A DNA stretch of 36,503 nucleotides from Mycobacterium sp. (lineage in GTDB: Bacteria; Actinomycetota; Actinomycetes; Mycobacteriales; Mycobacteriaceae): assembly GCA_023264765.1 (NCBI GenBank), contig JAHFVC010000001.1:46174-82676 (forward strand). Reading direction: 5' to 3'. Under the pieces are notes generated by a model, which was not told the DNA's origin, searched no databases, and worked only from the letters and a program-made list of their open reading frames with translations. Made by a program: the position numbers and the translations under genes. Shown piece by piece: positions 8,386-15,948 of this stretch. How positions within the stretch are numbered: the first letter of the stretch is position 1; each line of letters begins with the position of its first letter.

Positions 8386-8391
8386 TAGCGT
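8386..8391 (+). promoter_or_regulatory. -10 box for leaderless nsrR-hmp transcript
   Basis: TAGCGT matches TANNNT and ends seven bases before the nsrR ATG at 8399, placing the start of transcription at the A of ATG. There is no ribosome-binding site. Upstream, CCGCAT (8324-8329) and ATGCGG (8374-8379) form a widely spaced inverted repeat within A-rich stretches. It could include an NsrR site, but I do not see a convincing match to known NsrR operators. Confidence 0.45.
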
Positions 8392-8398
8392 CAGCCGT

Positions 8399-8848
8399 AT
8401 GCACCTCACCCGGTTCACCGATCTCGGACTGCGGACGATGATGTTGCTCGCCGCCGCGGACACCGACGGCCGGCGGATCACCACCCGGACCATCGCGACG
8501 AGCGCCGATGCGTCGGAGAACCACATCGCGAAGGCCGTCGCCCGGCTCGTCGAGCTCGGGATGGTCAACGCCCGCCGCGGCCGGGTCGGCGGACTCGAAC
8601 TCACCGACGCCGGCCGGCAGGCGTCCCTGGGGTGGCTGGTCCGGCGCCTCGAGGGCGATGCCGAGGTCATCGACTGCACCGGGGGCGCGCAGCCCTGCCC
8701 GCTGATCCCCGCCTGCCGGCTGCGCCGTGTCCTGGCTGAGGCCAAGGACGCGTTCTATCGCCAACTCGACGACTACACCATCGACGACCTGTCGGGCAGC
8801 GTCCTGCTGCCCGTCATATCTCTTCCCCTGGAAAGGAATCCCCGATGA
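8399..8848 (+). CDS. nsrR: Rrf2-family NO-sensing repressor NsrR
   Basis: A 149-residue Rrf2 regulator. The N-terminal winged helix (LTRFTDLGLRTMMLLA, then TTRTIATSADASENHIAKAV) binds DNA. The iron-sulfur cluster ligands are Cys93, Cys100 and Cys106, spaced CX6CX5C. Asp8 is also present; in Streptomyces NsrR it is the fourth ligand of a [4Fe-4S] cluster. NO damage to the cluster relieves repression in characterised members. Its stop overlaps the hmp start (ATGA), so the repressor and the NO-detoxifying enzyme are made from one message. This pairing is the main reason for preferring NsrR over other Rrf2 types such as IscR or RsrR. Confidence 0.88.
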   Translation: MHLTRFTDLGLRTMMLLAAADTDGRRITTRTIATSADASENHIAKAVARLVELGMVNARRGRVGGLELTDAGRQASLGWLVRRLEGDAEVIDCTGGAQPCPLIPACRLRRVLAEAKDAFYRQLDDYTIDDLSGSVLLPVISLPLERNPR

Positions 8849-10026
8849 CCACCACCGCCCAGACCGCTGAACTCGATCCGGCCCATGCCGAGATCGTCGG
8901 CGCGACGCTGCCGCTGATCGGTGCCAACATCGACGCCATCACGACGGTGTTCTACCGGCGCTTGTTCGAGAACCACCCGCAGCTGCTGCGCAATCTGTTC
9001 AACCGCGGTAATCAGGCCCAGGGCGCGCAACAACGTGCGCTGGCCGCCTCGATCGCGACGTTCGCCGCCCACCTGGTCGACCCCGCACTGCCGCACCCGG
9101 CGGAGCTGCTGTCCCGGATCGGGCACAAGCACGCCTCGCTCGGCATCGTCGCAGAGCAGTACCCGGTGGTGCACGACAATCTGTTCGCGGCGATCGTCGA
9201 GGTGCTCGGCGCCGACACCGTGACCGCCGAGGTGGCGGCCGCGTGGGATCAGGTTTTCTGGATCATGGCCGACGCGCTGATCGAGGTGGAGCGCGCGCTG
9301 TACGCGCAGGCCGGTGTCCGCGACGGCGACGTCTATCGGCGGGCCCAGGTGCTCTCGCGGGTGGACGATCCCTCGGGTGCCGTCCAGGTGACCGTGGCGC
9401 CGCTCAGCGCCGAGGTGATGTCCTTCGCACCCGGCCAGTACGTGTCCGTCGGCGTGACCCTGCCGGACGGGGCGCGCCAGCTGCGCCAGTACAGCCTGAT
9501 CAACGTGAGCGGCAGCGGCGAAGCCGGGGGGAAACTGACCTTCGCGGTCAAACCGGCCGGCGAGGTGTCGACCTGGATCCGGGACAATCTGCGGGTCGGT
9601 GACCTACTCGACGTCACCGTGCCGTTCGGCGACCTGCCCACCCCTACGGTCGGGGCACCGCTGGTGCTCATCTCGGCGGGCATCGGCATCACGCCGATGA
9701 TCGGCTTTCTGGAAGCGGTGGAACCGGCGACCCGCATCATCGTGCTGCACGCCGATCGCAGCGCCCGGACGCACCCGCTGCGGGACCGTCAGCGTGAGTT
9801 GGTGGCGGCGCTGCCCGACGCCACGCTCGATATCTGGTACGACGAAGGCGGGCCGGGAGCGCACCGGGGCTTCCTCCGGCTCGACGGTGTGGACCTGCCC
9901 ACGGATGCCGAGGTCTATCTGTGCGGCGCCGACGGATTCGTACGGGCCGTACGCGATCAGCTGATCGCACGCGGCATCCAGCGGGTGCACTGCGAGCTGT
10001 TCAGCCCCAACGACTGGCTGCTGTAG
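8845..10026 (+). CDS. hmp: Flavohemoglobin, nitric oxide dioxygenase
   Basis: A 393-residue cytoplasmic enzyme that turns NO and O2 into nitrate using NAD(P)H. Three domains are visible. The globin (residues 1-150) has Tyr37 (B10), Gln57 (E7) and proximal His96 in GHKHASLG. The FAD domain (about 155-260) has R214-Q-Y216-S217. The NAD domain (about 270-393) has SAGIGITPM near 277-285 and ends HCELFSPNDWLL. Length is as usual for Hmp. The ribosome site GAAAGGAA lies inside the end of nsrR and the two genes overlap by four bases. Expression is therefore tied to relief of NsrR repression by NO. Confidence 0.96.
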   Translation: MTTTAQTAELDPAHAEIVGATLPLIGANIDAITTVFYRRLFENHPQLLRNLFNRGNQAQGAQQRALAASIATFAAHLVDPALPHPAELLSRIGHKHASLGIVAEQYPVVHDNLFAAIVEVLGADTVTAEVAAAWDQVFWIMADALIEVERALYAQAGVRDGDVYRRAQVLSRVDDPSGAVQVTVAPLSAEVMSFAPGQYVSVGVTLPDGARQLRQYSLINVSGSGEAGGKLTFAVKPAGEVSTWIRDNLRVGDLLDVTVPFGDLPTPTVGAPLVLISAGIGITPMIGFLEAVEPATRIIVLHADRSARTHPLRDRQRELVAALPDATLDIWYDEGGPGAHRGFLRLDGVDLPTDAEVYLCGADGFVRAVRDQLIARGIQRVHCELFSPNDWLL

Positions 10027-10086
10027 TCGCGCGAACGGCTGCGAGGGCCCTCAGGCCAGCTCAGAGAAGCCCGTTACGCTGCCGTT

Positions 10087-10116
10087 TTGGCAGGAGAAAC
10101 GCCGGGAATGTACCCT
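10087..10116 (+). promoter_or_regulatory. Promoter of the tRNA-Thr/tRNA-Met/rpmG/hadABC unit
   Basis: A -35 box TTGGCA at 10087-10092 and a -10 box TACCCT at 10111-10116 are separated by 18 bases. The predicted start of transcription is near 10123, about 36 bases before tRNA-Thr. This fits a SigA-type mycobacterial promoter. No other promoter of this quality is seen before hadA. Confidence 0.6.
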
Positions 10117-10158
10117 CTTTAAGGCCCTCGGGCTGATGCAGTACCGAAGATGTGCAAC

Positions 10159-10231
10159 GCCCCCTTAGCTCAGTCGGTAGAGCGTTTCCATGGTAAGGAA
10201 AAGGTCAACGGTTCGATTCCGTTAGGGGGCT
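10159..10231 (+). tRNA. tRNA-Thr (anticodon GGT)
   Basis: A complete cloverleaf of 73 bases. The acceptor stem is GCCCCCT with AGGGGGC. The D arm is standard (AGCTCAGTCGGTAGAGC). The anticodon stem TTTCC/GGAAA holds loop ATGGTAA with GGT at 10192-10194. The T arm is AACGG/CCGTT with loop TTCGATT. CCA is not encoded. Confidence 0.97.
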
Positions 10232-10270
10232 CGGTGGACGCCAGGCGGATCGCCGCCTTCGTCTATTCGG

Positions 10271-10344
10271 GGCGGTGTAGCTCAGCTGGTTAGAGCGCAC
10301 GACTCATAATCGTGAGGTCGGGAGATCGAGCCTCCCCACCGCTA
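10271..10344 (+). tRNA. tRNA-Met (anticodon CAT, elongator type)
   Basis: A cloverleaf of 74 bases. The acceptor GGCGGTG pairs with CACCGCT, with a G-U closing pair at 1-72. The anticodon stem is ACGA/TCGT with loop CTCATAA and CAT at 10305-10307. The T stem is GGGAG/CTCCC. The T loop reads ATCGAGC, with A rather than the usual T at position 54. The paired acceptor end and the lack of three G-C pairs at the base of the anticodon stem argue for the elongator, not the initiator. CCA is not encoded. Confidence 0.95.
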
Positions 10345-10369
10345 CAGAGGAACTACGAGAGGCAACGAC

Positions 10370-10537
10370 GTGGCGTCGAGTACCGACGTACGGCCGAAGA
10401 TCACTTTGGCCTGCGAGGTGTGCAAGCACCGCAACTACATCACCAAGAAGAACCGGCGCAACGACCCGGACCGTCTTGAGATCAAGAAGTTCTGCCCCAA
10501 CTGCGGAACCCACCAGCCGCATAAAGAGTCGCGCTAA
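10370..10537 (+). CDS. rpmG: Ribosomal protein bL33 (zinc-ribbon form)
   Basis: A 55-residue protein of the large ribosomal subunit. The GTG start is preceded by GAGAGG. The sequence [18 protein letters not shown] continues to [20 protein letters not shown] and CPNCGTH, which is typical of L33. Cys15-x2-Cys18 and Cys42-x2-Cys45 are all present, so this is the zinc-binding (C+) paralogue. In mycobacteria the zinc-free paralogue lies elsewhere under Zur control. It sits 25 bases after tRNA-Met and nine bases before hadA, as in M. tuberculosis (rpmG2-hadA). Confidence 0.95.
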
Positions 10538-10546
10538 CACCACGTC

Positions 10547-11023
10547 GTGGCTCTGTCGTCGAACATCGTCGGGATGCACTATCGGTATCCCGACGCGTAC
10601 GAGGTCGGCCGGGAGAAGATCCGCGAGCATGCCCTCGCGGTCAAGAACGACGACGCGTACTTCCACGATGACGCCGCCGCCGCCGAGCTCGGGTACGACT
10701 CGCTGCCGGCGCCGCTGACCTTCATCTCCATTTTCGGGTACGTGGCGCAGCTCGCGTTCTTCGACCATGCCAACATCGGCATCCACGATGCCCAGATCGT
10801 CCAGGTCGATCAGGCGCTGAAGTTCGCCAAGCCGATCACGGCCGGCGACCGGCTCTACTGCGATGTGTACGTCGACTCGGTCCGGCAAGCCCATGGCACC
10901 GACATCATCGTCACCAAGAACATCATCAGCAATGAGCATGGTGATGTAGTCCAGGAGGCCTACACGACCCTCGCAGGTCGTGCGGGAGACGGAGAAGAGG
11001 GTTTTTCAGATGGCACTGCGTGA
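10547..11023 (+). CDS. hadA: (3R)-hydroxyacyl-ACP dehydratase subunit HadA
   Basis: A 158-residue substrate-binding subunit of the FAS-II dehydratase that works in mycolic acid chain elongation. HadA pairs with HadB. The start is GTG at 10547 (MALSSNIVGMHYRYPDAYEVGREKIREHA), which matches the mycobacterial HadA N-terminus. A single hot-dog fold is evident from PLTFISIFGYVAQLAFF and the conserved IVQVDQALKFAKPITAGDRLYCDVYV, with DIIVTKNIISNEHGDVVQEAYTTLAGR at the C-terminus. Like other HadA proteins it lacks the hydratase-2 catalytic Asp/His motif. It overlaps hadB by 14 bases. Confidence 0.96.
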   Translation: MALSSNIVGMHYRYPDAYEVGREKIREHALAVKNDDAYFHDDAAAAELGYDSLPAPLTFISIFGYVAQLAFFDHANIGIHDAQIVQVDQALKFAKPITAGDRLYCDVYVDSVRQAHGTDIIVTKNIISNEHGDVVQEAYTTLAGRAGDGEEGFSDGTA

Positions 11024-11438
11024 GTTCAGTTCGGTCACCGTCGGCGACAGCTTGCCCGAGCGTGTCATTCCGTTGACCCGGCAGGACCTGGTCAACTACG
11101 CAGGCGTGTCCGGTGACCTCAATCCGATCCACTGGGATGACGAGATCGCCAAGCAGGTCGGTCTCGACACCGCCATCGCGCACGGCATGCTCACCATGGG
11201 CCTGGGCGGTGGTTACGTCACCTCGTGGGTCGGCGACCCCGCCGCCGTCACCGAGTACAACGTCCGCTTCACCGCGGTCGTGCCCGTCCCGAACGACGGT
11301 GTGGGCGCCGAGATCGTCTTCAACGGCCGGGTGAAGTCGTTGGAACCGGAATCCAAGTCCGTGACCATCGCCCTGTCGGCGACCACCGGTGGCAAGAAGA
11401 TCTTCGGCCGGGCCATCGCGATCGCGAAGCTGGCCTGA
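11010..11438 (+). CDS. hadB: (3R)-hydroxyacyl-ACP dehydratase subunit HadB (catalytic)
   Basis: A 142-residue catalytic subunit shared by the HadAB and HadBC dehydratases of mycolic acid synthesis. The MaoC/hydratase-2 motif is intact: Asp36 and His41 in YAGVSGDLNPIHWDDE. The start MALREFSSV at 11010 lies inside the end of hadA, 14 bases before its stop. An in-frame ATG at 10980 gives an N-terminus not seen in HadB and is rejected. The C-terminal TTGGKKIFGRAIAIAKLA is also typical. HadAB is the known target of thiacetazone and isoxyl in mycobacteria. Confidence 0.97.
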   Translation: MALREFSSVTVGDSLPERVIPLTRQDLVNYAGVSGDLNPIHWDDEIAKQVGLDTAIAHGMLTMGLGGGYVTSWVGDPAAVTEYNVRFTAVVPVPNDGVGAEIVFNGRVKSLEPESKSVTIALSATTGGKKIFGRAIAIAKLA

Positions 11439-11441
11439 CCG

Positions 11442-11954
11442 ATGGCCATCAAGACAAACATCCTGGGGATGGTCTACAAGTACCCCGAGGTCTTCGTCGT
11501 GGGCCGGGAGCAGGTCAAGCAATTCGCGCGTTCGGTGAAGTCCGATGATCCCGCCTCGCTCGACGAAGCGGCCGCCGCGGAGCTGGGCCACCACGCGCTG
11601 GTCGCCGGTCCGACATTCGTCTCGATCGTCGCGAACCTGGTGCAGCAGGACTTCTTCCGCAACGTCGACGTCGGCATCGAGACCATGCAGATCATCCAGG
11701 TCGACCAGCGTTTCGTGTACCGCCGGCCGATCAAGGTCGGTGACCGGCTGCACGCCCAGCTGGAGGTCATGTCCGTCGACAACCGTTTCAACGCCGACAT
11801 CGTCGTGACCCGCAACATCCTGTCCGACGACGACGGCGAGACCATCATGGAGGCGTTCACCACGCTGATGGGGCACGAAGGCGACAACTCGGTGTCGGTG
11901 CAGTACGACCGGGAGACCGGCCAGGTGCGGCGTTCGGCGGTCACGACGGATTAG
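11442..11954 (+). CDS. hadC: (3R)-hydroxyacyl-ACP dehydratase subunit HadC
   Basis: A 170-residue paralogue of HadA (MAIKTNILGMVYKYPEVFVVGREQVKQFA) that pairs with HadB for the later, longer-chain rounds of meromycolate elongation. The hot-dog segments PTFVSIVANLVQQDFF and IIQVDQRFVYRRPIKVGDRLHAQLEV align with those of HadA, and it too lacks the catalytic motif. It starts three bases after the hadB stop, so translation is likely coupled. The tail after LMGHEGDN is longer than in HadA, as in known HadC proteins. Confidence 0.96.
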   Translation: MAIKTNILGMVYKYPEVFVVGREQVKQFARSVKSDDPASLDEAAAAELGHHALVAGPTFVSIVANLVQQDFFRNVDVGIETMQIIQVDQRFVYRRPIKVGDRLHAQLEVMSVDNRFNADIVVTRNILSDDDGETIMEAFTTLMGHEGDNSVSVQYDRETGQVRRSAVTTD

Positions 11955-11975
11955 TAACTCGCATGTGGGCCGATG

Positions 11976-11981
11976 TACACT
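11976..11981 (+). promoter_or_regulatory. Possible -10 box for the tRNA-Trp/secE operon
   Basis: TACACT fits TANNNT. No convincing -35 is present 16-19 bases upstream. A start near 11988 would give a leader of about 85 bases before tRNA-Trp that contains the hairpin at 12007-12051. Confidence 0.3.
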
Positions 11982-12006
11982 CGGTCCTCGGGGTTTTCCC
12001 ACATCA

Positions 12007-12051
12007 GCGCGCTGTCCGTCGGTTCGGAAATCGGCCGGTCGGAGAGCGCGC
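12007..12051 (+). other. Strong hairpin in the leader of tRNA-Trp
   Basis: GCGCGCT pairs with AGCGCGC. After one G-G mismatch the stem continues TCCG/CGGA, with a loop of 21 bases. It lies between hadC and tRNA-Trp and has no U-tract. It could end hadABC transcription or act as a processing or folding element of the tRNA-Trp precursor. Confidence 0.5.
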
Positions 12052-12074
12052 GAACTGTGTGAGGGCCGCAACAA

Positions 12075-12147
<73 letters not shown>

Positions 12148-12214
12148 CTCAACTGAATACTCGACGAGTGTGGACACTGGAAGGTGACCACCCGAACCAG
12201 ATGAAAGGCGTGCG

Positions 12215-12667
12215 GTGAGCGACGAGCGCGACAGTGCTGGCTCCGAAGGCACCGAAGCAGCGGGTATCGAGGACGCGGCCGGCCAGACGGCCGTCGTGAC
12301 CCGCCCGCTGCGCCCGACCGGCAAGCGGACGCGGCGTGCCGCGACTGCCCCGATCGACGACGAGACGTCAGACGCGGACGGCGAGTCCGTCGACGACGCC
12401 GACGATGCCGAACCGGCTGCCAAGAGCACGAAGACCAAGGCCGCGAAACCGAAGAAGAAAAGCGACTCCAAGCGGGTCAACCCGTTCACCTTCGTGTGGA
12501 ACTACCTCAAGCAGGTCGTCGCGGAGCTGCGCAAGGTCATCTGGCCGAATCGCAAGCAAATGGTCAGCTACACCACGGTGGTCCTGGTGTTCCTGGCCTT
12601 CATGGTCGCGCTGATCGGCGGGGTCGACCTCGGGCTGGCCAAGCTCGTGTCGCTCGTGTTCGGCTGA
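12215..12667 (+). CDS. secE: Preprotein translocase subunit SecE
   Basis: A 150-residue protein. The C-terminal 65 residues are the SecE core that clamps SecY: FVWNYLKQVVAELRKVIWPNRKQMVSY, then one transmembrane helix (about 118-140). The first 85 residues are a charged, disordered extension with acidic and then Lys-rich stretches, as in other mycobacterial SecE proteins. The start is GTG at 12215, with AAAGG about eight bases upstream. It lies between tRNA-Trp and nusG in the conserved secE-nusG-rplK-rplA order. Confidence 0.96.
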   Translation: MSDERDSAGSEGTEAAGIEDAAGQTAVVTRPLRPTGKRTRRAATAPIDDETSDADGESVDDADDAEPAAKSTKTKAAKPKKKSDSKRVNPFTFVWNYLKQVVAELRKVIWPNRKQMVSYTTVVLVFLAFMVALIGGVDLGLAKLVSLVFG

Positions 12668-12692
12668 CCAGAAGTACTTCAGAGAGGACTGA

Positions 12693-13505
<813 letters not shown>

Positions 13506-13574
13506 GTCACTCAGTTTCAACAACATGGGCAACCCACGCCCGTCCAGGAAGAAAAGTAAGGAACACCGAACAAC

Positions 13575-14003
13575 ATGGCCCCGAAGAAAAAGGTCGCCGG
13601 GCTCATCAAGCTCCAGATCCAGGCCGGGCAGGCCAACCCTGCTCCTCCGGTCGGTCCGGCGCTCGGTCAGCATGGCGTCAACATCATGGAGTTCTGCAAG
13701 GCGTACAACGCCGCGACCGAGTCGCAGCGCGGCAACGTCATCCCCGTGGAGATCACCGTCTACGAGGACCGCAGCTTCACCTTCGCGCTGAAGACCCCGC
13801 CCGCCGCTCGGCTGCTGCTCAAGGCTGCCGGTGTGCAGAAGGGTTCCGGCGAGCCCCACAAGACCAAGGTCGCCAAGGTCACGTGGGACCAGGTGCGTGA
13901 GATCGCCGAGACCAAGAAGGAAGATCTCAACGCCAACGACATCGATGCCGCCGCGAAGATCATCGCCGGCACCGCCCGTTCCATGGGTATCACTGTCGAA
14001 TAG
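13575..14003 (+). CDS. rplK: Ribosomal protein uL11
   Basis: A 142-residue protein of the ribosomal GTPase centre. [20 protein letters not shown] and the [21 protein letters not shown] segment are the conserved N-terminal domain, with the proline-rich thiostrepton-binding helix. The C-terminal RNA-binding domain ends with [17 protein letters not shown]. The ribosome site is AAGGAA. It is cotranscribed with rplA; in many bacteria L1 represses both. Confidence 0.98.
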   Translation: MAPKKKVAGLIKLQIQAGQANPAPPVGPALGQHGVNIMEFCKAYNAATESQRGNVIPVEITVYEDRSFTFALKTPPAARLLLKAAGVQKGSGEPHKTKVAKVTWDQVREIAETKKEDLNANDIDAAAKIIAGTARSMGITVE

Positions 14004-14019
14004 TTCGACCAAGCAGCAC

Positions 14020-14049
14020 GTGGGAGAGCCCGCTTCGGCTCGTAACCAC
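14020..14049 (+). promoter_or_regulatory. Probable L1-binding autoregulatory RNA element in the rplK-rplA spacer
   Basis: GTGG (14020-14023) pairs with CCAC (14046-14049) and GAGCC (14026-14030) pairs with GGCTC (14037-14041). An asymmetric internal loop, GA on one side and GTAA on the other, separates the helices. Two helices around such a loop, with GTGGGAG at the 5' side, mimic the L1 site in 23S rRNA. Its position directly before the rplA ribosome site suits translational feedback. Confidence 0.6.
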
Positions 14050-14071
14050 AACTCATCAACCAGGAGACATC

Positions 14072-14785
14072 ATGAGCAAGAACAGCAAGGCATATCGCGA
14101 AGCCGCCGAAAAGGTGGATCGCACCAATCTCTACTCCCCGCTGGCGGCCGCCCGTCTGGCCAAGGAGACCTCGTCTAAAAAGCAGGATGCGACCGTCGAG
14201 GTCGCCATCCGCCTCGGCGTCGATCCCCGCAAGGCCGACCAGATGGTCCGTGGCACCGTGAACCTTCCGCACGGCACCGGCAAGACCGCCCGTGTCGCGG
14301 TGTTCGCCGTGGGTGAGAAGGCCGAGCAGGCGCTGGCCGCCGGCGCGGACGTGGTTGGTAGCGACGACCTGATCGAGAAGATCCAGGGTGGGTTCCTGGA
14401 TTTCGACGCCGCGATCGCCACGCCCGATCAGATGGCCAAGGTCGGGCGTATCGCCCGGGTGCTGGGCCCGCGTGGCCTCATGCCGAACCCGAAGACGGGC
14501 ACCGTGACCGCTGACGTCACCAAGGCCGTCAACGACATCAAGGGCGGCAAGATCAACTTCCGCGTCGACAAGCAGGCCAACCTGCACTTCGTGATCGGCA
14601 AGGCGTCCTTCGACGACACCAAGCTGGCCGAGAACTACGGCGCCGCGCTCGACGAGATCCTGCGCGCCAAGCCGTCGTCGTCCAAGGGCCGGTACCTGAA
14701 GAAGATCACCGTCTCCACCACGACCGGCCCCGGCATCCCGGTGGACCCGGCCGTGACCCGTAACTTCACGGAGGAGCAGGCCTGA
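14072..14785 (+). CDS. rplA: Ribosomal protein uL1
   Basis: A 237-residue protein of the L1 stalk of the large subunit, and in many bacteria the repressor of its own operon. The start [17 protein letters not shown] follows the ribosome site CAGGAG. The signature [20 protein letters not shown] (about residues 126-147) is intact, and [17 protein letters not shown] is the usual C-terminal strand. Length is standard. A strong hairpin begins 18 bases after the stop and marks the end of the operon. Confidence 0.98.
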   Translation: MSKNSKAYREAAEKVDRTNLYSPLAAARLAKETSSKKQDATVEVAIRLGVDPRKADQMVRGTVNLPHGTGKTARVAVFAVGEKAEQALAAGADVVGSDDLIEKIQGGFLDFDAAIATPDQMAKVGRIARVLGPRGLMPNPKTGTVTADVTKAVNDIKGGKINFRVDKQANLHFVIGKASFDDTKLAENYGAALDEILRAKPSSSKGRYLKKITVSTTTGPGIPVDPAVTRNFTEEQA

Positions 14786-14802
14786 GCCTGCGTTTCGCTT
14801 CA

Positions 14803-14840
14803 CCGAATGGCCGGTCATCGCAAGATGGCCGGCCATTCGG
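14803..14840. terminator. Bidirectional hairpin between rplA and the convergent lipoprotein gene
   Basis: A 17-bp stem beginning CCGAATGGCCGG has one G-U pair (in the plus-strand RNA) and a GCAA loop, which is a GNRA tetraloop. It lies 17 bases after the rplA stop and 23 bases beyond the stop of the opposite gene. No U-tract follows on either strand, as is usual in mycobacteria. It probably serves both transcripts. Confidence 0.75.
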
Positions 14841-14863
14841 CATTCCGCGCGCCGCGAGGTCCG

Positions 14864-15850
14864 CTATCCCATCGCCGGCTGGAGTGCGTCGCTGACGACG
14901 CCGGACAGGAAGTGGCCGTAGTCGTGGGTGATGTGGTACTTGCCAGAGTAGACGACGTTGGGATCGACCACCACCGGACATGACTGGTCGCCGCAGAACC
15001 ACGCGGTGACGTCGATGAGTGTCGCCGCGGTGGCGTCTGCGGCCGCCCGGAAGGCGGCCGTCCCCTCCGCGTCGATGACGGATGCGGCTGGTTCGTTGCA
15101 CTTCTGGATGTCGGTTGTGTTGCGGGCCAGGCAATCACCCGGATTGAGCGTGATGTGCGGCTGGTTTGTCAGCATGGCCGCTTTCACGCCTGGCGGCAAC
15201 TGTTTCACGGTGGCGATCAGCGCGTCACGCCAGATGTCCGGGCCGAAAGGCCGGTCCGGACCGGTGTTTCCGCCGTACCAGCCGATCATCAATACAGCGG
15301 CCGGCTTGAGTTCGGCGATCTGGCCCATCCGCCATTTCTGCCACTCGTCGCATTCGGTGAAATCGCGTTTGAGTTGGTACTGGTAGTACGTCAGGGTCGC
15401 CGGGCCGCAATTGTCCTTGCCGAGGACGACGACTTTCCAGCCGTTGCGCTTACCCACCCAGTCCAGACTTCCGGACCACTGCAGAGCCTGCGAATCACCG
15501 ATCACCACCAAAGTCTTTGCGCCATCGGGATCTCCGACGGTGCAGGGCTCGAGATCGTCGAGGGATGTCGTCCCGTATTCCGGGTTGCAGTCCGGCATTC
15601 CCCACAGGCCGATGTCGGAGCGTTGCACCTTGCTCAGCATCGCCGGGGTCACACTGGTGGGCAACTGGGTTGTGCTCTGGGCGGCTTTGACGGCCGCCAG
15701 CACCGCGTCCAAGGGGACCGGTGGCGGCGGGGGAGCCGACTCGGCGCCCGACGCGTCCGCCGAGGTCGTCTCCGGACTGCTGCCGTTCGGCAGCGCACAC
15801 GACGTGAGCACGACCACGACCATGACGAACATCGGAATGAGACGCTTCAC
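14864..15850 (-). CDS. Secreted SGNH-domain lipoprotein (AT3-partner type)
   Basis: A 328-residue exported protein. The start is GTG at 15850, because GAGGGGAG lies about eight bases upstream and the ATG at 15874 has no ribosome site. The signal peptide MKRLIPMFVMVVVVLTSC ends in a lipobox with Cys18, so it should be lipid-anchored outside the membrane. A Ser/Thr/Pro-rich linker follows. The SGNH domain, of the kind normally fused to acyltransferase-3 proteins, shows Ser120 in VIGDSQALQW and Asp310-x2-His313 in THDYGHFLS. These form the expected catalytic triad for acyl transfer or ester cleavage on a wall or lipid glycan. An acyltransferase-3 gene lacking this domain lies two genes away, which makes a partnership likely. 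Confidence 0.8.
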   Translation of the reverse strand: MKRLIPMFVMVVVVLTSCALPNGSSPETTSADASGAESAPPPPPVPLDAVLAAVKAAQSTTQLPTSVTPAMLSKVQRSDIGLWGMPDCNPEYGTTSLDDLEPCTVGDPDGAKTLVVIGDSQALQWSGSLDWVGKRNGWKVVVLGKDNCGPATLTYYQYQLKRDFTECDEWQKWRMGQIAELKPAAVLMIGWYGGNTGPDRPFGPDIWRDALIATVKQLPPGVKAAMLTNQPHITLNPGDCLARNTTDIQKCNEPAASVIDAEGTAAFRAAADATAATLIDVTAWFCGDQSCPVVVDPNVVYSGKYHITHDYGHFLSGVVSDALQPAMG

Positions 15851-15948
15851 CCTGAAACTCCCCTCGGTAGGCATTCGGCAACGGTTATGTCGAACGTCGA
15901 GTGTTTGCCCGAATGGCCCGTTCGAGCTTTGGCGAGCACACTGGTCTC

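Noticed and set aside
15890..15925. Inverted repeat TCGAACG/CGTTCGA in the divergent SGNH/GDSL spacer as an operator
   Set aside because: The arms are separated by 22 bases and no regulator is adjacent, so chance is likely at this base composition.
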